NCBI GenBank assembly: GCA_011389965.1
Contig: JAABTF010000002.1
Span: 1 to 55,178 of the forward strand
Direction of reading: 5' to 3'
DNA from: Halothiobacillus sp.
GTDB taxonomy: Bacteria > Pseudomonadota > Gammaproteobacteria > Halothiobacillales > Halothiobacillaceae
DNA length: 55,178 nucleotides
In this document: positions 50,917 through 55,178 of the stretch, one piece after another
How the letters are laid out: each line of letters opens with the position of its first letter
How positions within the stretch are numbered: the first letter of the stretch is position 1
Translations under genes and position numbers: made by a program
The notes under the pieces: generated by a model
Database searches by the model: none
Told to the model about the DNA's origin: nothing
What the model saw: only the letters and a program-made list of their open reading frames with translations

Positions 50917-52062
50917 ATGTCACGCCACCGCGACATTCTGCTCTGCCCGGACAGCTTTAAGGGCAGCCTGACGGCTGAAGACGTTGCCACCGCCATGGCG
51001 CGCGGCGTTCACGTCGCCGATCCGCAGACGCAGATCCGCGCCCTGCCTATGGCCGATGGTGGCGAGGGCAGCGCCGAACTGGTCACGCAAACGCTGGGCT
51101 GGGAATGGCATCTCTCCGACGTCCACGGCCCTACCGGGACACATCTGACCGCCGGATGGGGCTACGACCCGGAACGGCGGCGCGCCGTGATCGACGTGGC
51201 CTCGGCCTGCGGGCTGGACCTGGTGCGTTCCGGGCACCGCAACCCCTGGCAACTCGACAGCCGTGGCGTGGGCGAGTTGATCCGCTCGGCACTCGACGCC
51301 GGGGCCATGCACCTGCTGATCGGTCTGGGCGGCAGCGCCACCGTGGATGGCGGCGCCGGGATGCTCCAGGCGCTCGGGGTGCGCTTTCTCGACCACGCAG
51401 ACGCCCCCCTGCCCACCCGACCCGGGGGCCTGGTGGGATTGGAGCGGGTGGATTTTTCCGGGCTCGATCCCAGGCTCCGGGATGTCGAGATCACCGTCCT
51501 CAATGACGTGGACAATCCCCTGACGGGCGAGCACGGCGCGGCTCGGGTGTTCGGCCCGCAGAAGGGTCTGGCGGCTGAAGACATCGAAACCATGGATGCC
51601 CACCTCGGCCGGCTGGCCGAACTGATCGATGCATCGGGGCACTTGCAGCGAGCACCGGATACCCCGGGCGCCGGCGCGGCCGGCGGTCTGGGGTTCGCCC
51701 TGGCCTGCGTGCTGGAGGGGGAAGCGCGGATGGGGGCGGCCTATCTCGCCGACCTGATCGGGCTGGATGCGGCGATCGCCGCCGCCGATCTCGTGATTAC
51801 CGGCGAAGGCCAGATCGACAGCCAGACCTCGCGCGGCAAGGTGGTCGCCGAGGTGGTCGCCCGGGCCCGCCGGCAGGGTGTGCCGGTGCTTGCCGTGGCC
51901 GGATCGATCAGCGCCTCCGTCGAGGAACTCGCCGAGTTCGGCCTCGCCGACGCCCGCGCCCTGGTCGAGGGCGACGTGACCGTGGAACAGGCCATGGCCG
52001 AACCGTCCAGCTGGATTGCCGTGCGTACGCAGGCCTTGCTGGAAGATTACCTCGGCAGCTAA
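50917..52062 (+). CDS. Glycerate kinase (GarK family)
   Basis: The enzyme phosphorylates glycerate, probably for photorespiratory or glyoxylate-derived carbon. The 381-aa protein has LLCPDSFKGSLTAEDVATAM near the N-terminus, MADGGEGSAELV, IGLGGSATVDGGAGMLQALG (about residues 137-156), LNDVDNPLTGEHGAARVFGPQKG and the C-terminal ITGEGQIDSQTSRGKV. GGGAG lies 4 nt before the ATG at 50917, which decides this start over the frame from 50779. It stands alone and is convergent with the oxidoreductase. Confidence 0.93.
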   Translation: MSRHRDILLCPDSFKGSLTAEDVATAMARGVHVADPQTQIRALPMADGGEGSAELVTQTLGWEWHLSDVHGPTGTHLTAGWGYDPERRRAVIDVASACGLDLVRSGHRNPWQLDSRGVGELIRSALDAGAMHLLIGLGGSATVDGGAGMLQALGVRFLDHADAPLPTRPGGLVGLERVDFSGLDPRLRDVEITVLNDVDNPLTGEHGAARVFGPQKGLAAEDIETMDAHLGRLAELIDASGHLQRAPDTPGAGAAGGLGFALACVLEGEARMGAAYLADLIGLDAAIAAADLVITGEGQIDSQTSRGKVVAEVVARARRQGVPVLAVAGSISASVEELAEFGLADARALVEGDVTVEQAMAEPSSWIAVRTQALLEDYLGS

Positions 52063-52114
52063 AGCCAAGCCGCTCGAAGCATGCATCAATGCGACAGTCG
52101 GCCTGGCGTCCGAC

Positions 52115-52198
52115 GTTGGACTGAAGTCCAACCCCCACCTCACCGCTTTTCTGAATACGGAAAAGCACCCTGCGCTTGTGGGCCGGCTTCAGCCCGCC
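52115..52198. repeat. Inverted pair of REP-like palindromes around a symmetric hairpin
   Basis: On the minus strand GTGGG precedes the palindrome GTTGGACT/AGTCCAAC (52115-52132) with a CTTCAG centre. On the plus strand GTGGG (52178-52182) begins the imperfect palindrome GGCCGGCT/AGCCCGCC (52181-52198), again with CTTCAG in the centre. Between them GCTTTTC (52145-52151) pairs with GAAAAGC (52160-52166), a stem that could stop transcription from either side. The pair lies between two convergent genes, as REP/BIME elements often do. Confidence 0.6.
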
Positions 52199-52225
52199 AG
52201 CCGCCCGGCCAGGTGGTACCGCGGG

Positions 52226-53272
52226 TTACGCCCCGTCGAATCCGGCCAATGTTAGCTTGCCGATCATCCGCCCGCCTTCGAGCAACCGGTGTGCCGCACG
52301 CAGGTTGTCGACATTGATCGCGCCCAGGGTCTGGGTACGCGTCGAGCGCAGCCGCCCCTCATCGATCATCGTCGCCACGCGATCGAGGATCTCGCCCTGA
52401 CGATGCTTGTCGGGCGTATCGAAGCGTGGGCGCGTGAACATGTATTCCCAGAAGAATCCCACGCTCTTGTCGCGCAGCTCCTGGAACGGCAGGGGCGCCT
52501 TGTTGCCGACAATACTGGCCAGCCGCCCCTGGGGTGCCACGAGCGCAGCCATGGCCGGGTAGTGACGATCCAGGTCGTTGAAGCAGGCGATGGCAGGAAC
52601 CTCGTGGATGCCCCGCTCGGCCAGTTGTGCCGGCAGGTCGCCGAAGTGATCGACCACCTCGTCGGCCCCCAGGTCGCGGCACCATTGTCTGGATTCGGCC
52701 CGCGAGGCGGTGGCGATCACCTTGAGACCTGCCGCCCGGGCCAGCTGGATGGCGACCGATCCCACGCCGCCGGCCCCGCCGATCAGCAGCACCGGCGTGC
52801 CCGCATCGGCACCCTCTGGCGAAAGACCCAGCCGATCGAACAGGGTTTCCCAGGCGGTAAGCGCGGTCAGCGGCAAGGCAGCGGCCCCGGCGGCCTCTAT
52901 GGAGCGCGGCGCGTGCCCGACGAGGGCCTCGTCGACCAGCTGGTACTCGGCATTGCTGCCCGCCCGGCCGATATCCCCCGCGTAGAAGACCCGGTCGCCA
53001 GGTCGAAACCGGGAGACTGCATCCCCGACCGCATCGACCACTCCCACGGCATCGAAACCCAGCACCTTGGGTGATGCCGTGACGCGATTTTCGGCGGCGT
53101 CCGGGTCGACGGCCTTCGGCGCACGCACCTTGGTATCCACCGGGTTGACCGAGACCGCCTCCACGGCCACGCGCAGATCATGCGGCCCGGGCTCGGGGAA
53201 CGGCAGGTCGAAGGCGCGAAAGGCCTCGGGGTGGTCGACGGGCAGGTGACGTTCGAATCCGATCGCTTTCAT
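52226..53272 (-). CDS. Zinc-type alcohol dehydrogenase family oxidoreductase (MDR superfamily)
   Basis: The 348-aa medium-chain reductase resembles ZADH/quinone-oxidoreductase-like proteins. It begins MKAIGFERHLPVDHPEAF, has the N-terminal GROES-like domain with VSVNPVDTKVRAP, the nucleotide-binding LLIGGAGGVGSVAIQLARAAG (about residues 158-178) and a C-terminal EGGRMIGKLTLAGFDG. Cys ligands for structural zinc are not evident, so it is probably zinc-free. AGGAG lies about 9 nt before the ATG at 53272, which overlaps the methyltransferase stop by 4 bp. The substrate is unknown. Confidence 0.85.
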   Translation of the reverse strand: MKAIGFERHLPVDHPEAFRAFDLPFPEPGPHDLRVAVEAVSVNPVDTKVRAPKAVDPDAAENRVTASPKVLGFDAVGVVDAVGDAVSRFRPGDRVFYAGDIGRAGSNAEYQLVDEALVGHAPRSIEAAGAAALPLTALTAWETLFDRLGLSPEGADAGTPVLLIGGAGGVGSVAIQLARAAGLKVIATASRAESRQWCRDLGADEVVDHFGDLPAQLAERGIHEVPAIACFNDLDRHYPAMAALVAPQGRLASIVGNKAPLPFQELRDKSVGFFWEYMFTRPRFDTPDKHRQGEILDRVATMIDEGRLRSTRTQTLGAINVDNLRAAHRLLEGGRMIGKLTLAGFDGA

Positions 53273-53985
53273 GAGAGTCGCTCCTTCTGAGTGAATCCGT
53301 GACCGTCCATCGGCATCTCGAAGACCGCGACGGGGGCGGCGATCTCGACCACCTGCCAGCCGCGCGAGGCTGCCAGCCACTCGAATGTCGCCGCACGGAA
53401 GAAAATCACATGGGTGGGATCGCGCCAGTAATGCCAGCCAGCAAAGGCTGGTTGCGCCTCGGGGGCGAAGCCCGTCTGGATCACCAACCGCGCGCCCGGG
53501 CACAGCAACCGTTCGAGCTGCTGCATCACCTCCATGGGCCGGTGCAGGTGCTCGACCGTTTCCGTGCAACTGATCACATCGTAGTGGTTGTCACGCAGGA
53601 CCGTCGCGTCCGGATGGAATACGGGATCGAAGAGCGCCATCGGCATGCCGGCCTCGGCGGCCTGGGCGGCGATGGCCGAATCCGGGCCGCAGCCGAAATC
53701 CAGTCCGCGCCCGCCGTGCTGCAGGCAGGATTCGATATGGACGAAGGCGGGGGCCAGAAAGCGCCGATAACCCGGGTCCGTCGCGTCGTTCTGGTGGGTG
53801 CGGTAGTACGCCCGCTCGGCCGCGCGCGTCGGCCAGGCATCGGGGTCCCGCACCACCAGCCGGCAGTTCGGACACTCCAGGAATGCCAGCGGACGAGGGG
53901 CCGCCTTCCGCCCGGCCCACACGGTGGTGAATGGGGCCAGCGACGCCCCGCAGAGCGGGCAAGACCTGGCAGTCTCCGTGGCCAC
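53269..53985 (-). CDS. Class I SAM-dependent methyltransferase with N-terminal zinc ribbon
   Basis: The 238-aa protein starts with a probable zinc ribbon (CPLCG and CPNC near residues 9 and 38), then a methyltransferase fold: LDFGCGPDSAIAAQAAEAG (SAM site, about residues 95-113), ISCTETVEHLHRPMEVMQQL and VIQTGFAPEAQPAFAGWHYW. The start is GTG at 53985, one base after the antiporter stop, so it is likely coupled. No ribosome site is clear. The substrate is unknown. Confidence 0.8.
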   Translation of the reverse strand: MATETARSCPLCGASLAPFTTVWAGRKAAPRPLAFLECPNCRLVVRDPDAWPTRAAERAYYRTHQNDATDPGYRRFLAPAFVHIESCLQHGGRGLDFGCGPDSAIAAQAAEAGMPMALFDPVFHPDATVLRDNHYDVISCTETVEHLHRPMEVMQQLERLLCPGARLVIQTGFAPEAQPAFAGWHYWRDPTHVIFFRAATFEWLAASRGWQVVEIAAPVAVFEMPMDGHGFTQKERLS

Positions 53986-53986
53986 G

Positions 53987-54958
53987 TCAGGCGATGAAGG
54001 TAGTGCTCAGCAGGTAAGCGGTATAGGCGACAAAGGCCGCCAGCAACGCCCCGCCCTCGATGCGGTTGATGCGCCCCTGGCCCCGAAAGCCGTAGGCGAA
54101 GAAGAACAGCGCCAGGGTCAACGCGCCCATCACCAGCATGTCGCGGCTGAACACCTCCGCCTCCACCGTCATAGGGTGGATAACCCCGGCCAGACCGACC
54201 ACGGCGAGGGTGTTGAACAGGTTCGAACCGATCACGTTGCCCAGGGCCATGTCGTGCTCCCCCTTACGCAGGGCGGCGATCGACGAGGCCAGTTCCGGCA
54301 GCGAGGTGCCGATGGCCACCACGGTCAGGCCGATGACGAGATCGCTCACCCCGAAGAACTGGGCGATATCCACCGCGCCCCACACCAGCAGCCGCGAACT
54401 GGCCACCAGCAGAACCAGCCCGACGGCCACCCACATCAGGGCCTTTTTCATCGGCAGGGGATGGGCGGCCAATTCCTGCTTGACCTCACCACCCAGGGGG
54501 TCCACTTGGCCACGGCGCCCCTGGTAGATGTTCCAGCCGAGCAGCGCCACCAGCAGCACCAGCAGCACAATCCCCTCGGCACGGGTGATTTCGCCGTCGT
54601 AGACCTGGAACGCGGCAAGGGCGGTTACGGCAAGCAGGATGGGCAGTTCACGCCGAATGACCTGGGAATGGACCAGGATCGGGGCGATCAGCGCGGTAAG
54701 CCCCAGGATGAGCGCAATATTGGCGATGTTCGAACCGTAAGCATTGCCCAGGGCGATGGCGGGACTGCCGTCCATCGCCGCCATTACCGAGACCACCATC
54801 TCGGGCGCGGAGGTGCCGAACCCCATGATCACCATGCCGATCAACAGGGGCGACATGCCCAGGTGCTTGGCCGTCGCCGCAGCACCTTCGACAAAGCGGT
54901 CAGCACTCCAGACCAGCACGACCAGCCCCAACAAGACCGCCAGCACCGCAAATTCCAT
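53987..54958 (-). CDS. Ca2+/Na+ antiporter (YrbG-like, CaCA family)
   Basis: The 323-aa inner-membrane protein has about ten membrane segments and two inverted alpha repeats typical of CaCA exchangers: IMGFGTSAPEMVVSV with GNAYGSNIANI (first half) and VAIGTSLPELASSI with GNVIGSNLFNTL (second half). An amphipathic linker (GRRGQVDPLGGEVKQELAAH) separates the halves. It is the first gene of the antiporter-methyltransferase-oxidoreductase operon. The preferred ions are not deducible from sequence. Confidence 0.93.
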   Translation of the reverse strand: MEFAVLAVLLGLVVLVWSADRFVEGAAATAKHLGMSPLLIGMVIMGFGTSAPEMVVSVMAAMDGSPAIALGNAYGSNIANIALILGLTALIAPILVHSQVIRRELPILLAVTALAAFQVYDGEITRAEGIVLLVLLVALLGWNIYQGRRGQVDPLGGEVKQELAAHPLPMKKALMWVAVGLVLLVASSRLLVWGAVDIAQFFGVSDLVIGLTVVAIGTSLPELASSIAALRKGEHDMALGNVIGSNLFNTLAVVGLAGVIHPMTVEAEVFSRDMLVMGALTLALFFFAYGFRGQGRINRIEGGALLAAFVAYTAYLLSTTFIA

Positions 54959-55149
54959 CGCCCTTCAGCCCTTTTTTGTGGTTTTTCGCCGACCGACGCA
55001 AGAATGCCCCGGTTTCCACGCGGCACTCTACTGCATTCGCCCCAGACGGACATCCATAAACGACCCCTGATTCCAGCGTTGGGCACCACCTTCGGCCTGT
55101 CCAAGGACTACCGCCTGAACAAGCGCGACAAGCGCTAGACCAAGCCCCC
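54959..55149 (+). other. Right-edge region with possible remnant coding segment
   Basis: A plus-strand frame ends at 55138 with the codons for GTTFGLSKDYRLNKRDKR and a TAG. The last 18 codons have the GC-ending usage of genes in this window, but upstream the frame is not gene-like, with no start that fits. An ATG at 55006 would give a 44-residue peptide. It may be the 3' remnant of a decayed gene, a small protein, or chance. The minus-strand promoter for the antiporter must also be here. Confidence 0.3.
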
Positions 55150-55178
55150 CCCCGGCAAGGTCGCCCTTGCCGGGGTTT
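55150..55178 (+). terminator. Intrinsic terminator at right edge
   Basis: CCCCGGCAAGG (55150-55160) pairs with CCTTGCCGGGG (55165-55175) around a TCGC loop and is followed by TTT to the window edge. The minus strand has no U-run, so it serves a plus-strand transcript. Confidence 0.8.

Overview
The window is a gene-dense, GC-rich stretch of core bacterial chromosome. Almost every gene matches a housekeeping family of Gammaproteobacteria (rimO, nrdR-rib-nusB-thiL-pgpA, ccoNOQP-ccoGHI, pilMNOPQ-aroKB-damX, gltB, dnaG-rpoD). A SulP anion transporter, a cbb3 oxidase cluster and type IV pilus genes fit a free-living aerobe or microaerophile. An affiliation with the sulfur-oxidising Halothiobacillaceae or Ectothiorhodospiraceae is my guess from gene content only. 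I see no phage, insertion sequence, CRISPR array or defence system.

Layout. 1-3.4 kb: left-truncated sulP (-), then a HelD-like RNA polymerase-recycling helicase (+). 3.4-6.6 kb: a single-domain asparaginase (-), divergent from the tight operon DUF3579-rimO-DUF3565-moaB (+). 6.6-14 kb: one long minus-strand operon, glyA-nrdR-ribD-ribE-ribBX-ribH-nusB-thiL-pgpA, covering one-carbon metabolism, riboflavin, thiamine, transcription antitermination and phospholipid. 14.3-14.8 kb: a stand-alone cyclic-nucleotide-binding protein. 14.8-23.2 kb: the complete cbb3 oxidase structural operon ccoNOQP and its maturation genes ccoG, ccoH and ccoI (-). 23.4-27.7 kb: bioC and a BioH-like hydrolase (-), plsY (+), tsaD (-), then rpsU and yqeY (+).

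27.8-46.5 kb: gltD-hemE (+), an uncharacterised protein and PBP1A (-), then pilMNOPQ-aroK-aroB-damX-gltB (+). 46.7-50.6 kb: dnaG-rpoD and tRNA-Ile2 (CAU), followed by a 122-bp tandem repeat that copies the tRNA 3' end. 50.9-55.2 kb: glycerate kinase (+), a REP-like inverted pair, then a zinc-type oxidoreductase, a methyltransferase and a Ca2+/Na+ antiporter (-), and an orphan plus-strand terminator at the right edge.

The most notable features are organisational and RNA-level. The rpsU-(yqeY)-dnaG-rpoD operon and the gltB-gltD pair are both broken here, and the two breaks are reciprocal: yqeY now abuts gltD, and gltB abuts dnaG. One circularly permuted insertion of the pil-aro-glt block would explain both. 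The roughly 207-nt leader of rpoD can form several strong, mutually exclusive hairpins, like a regulatory leader. I found no clear new multi-gene system, and the findings are graded accordingly.
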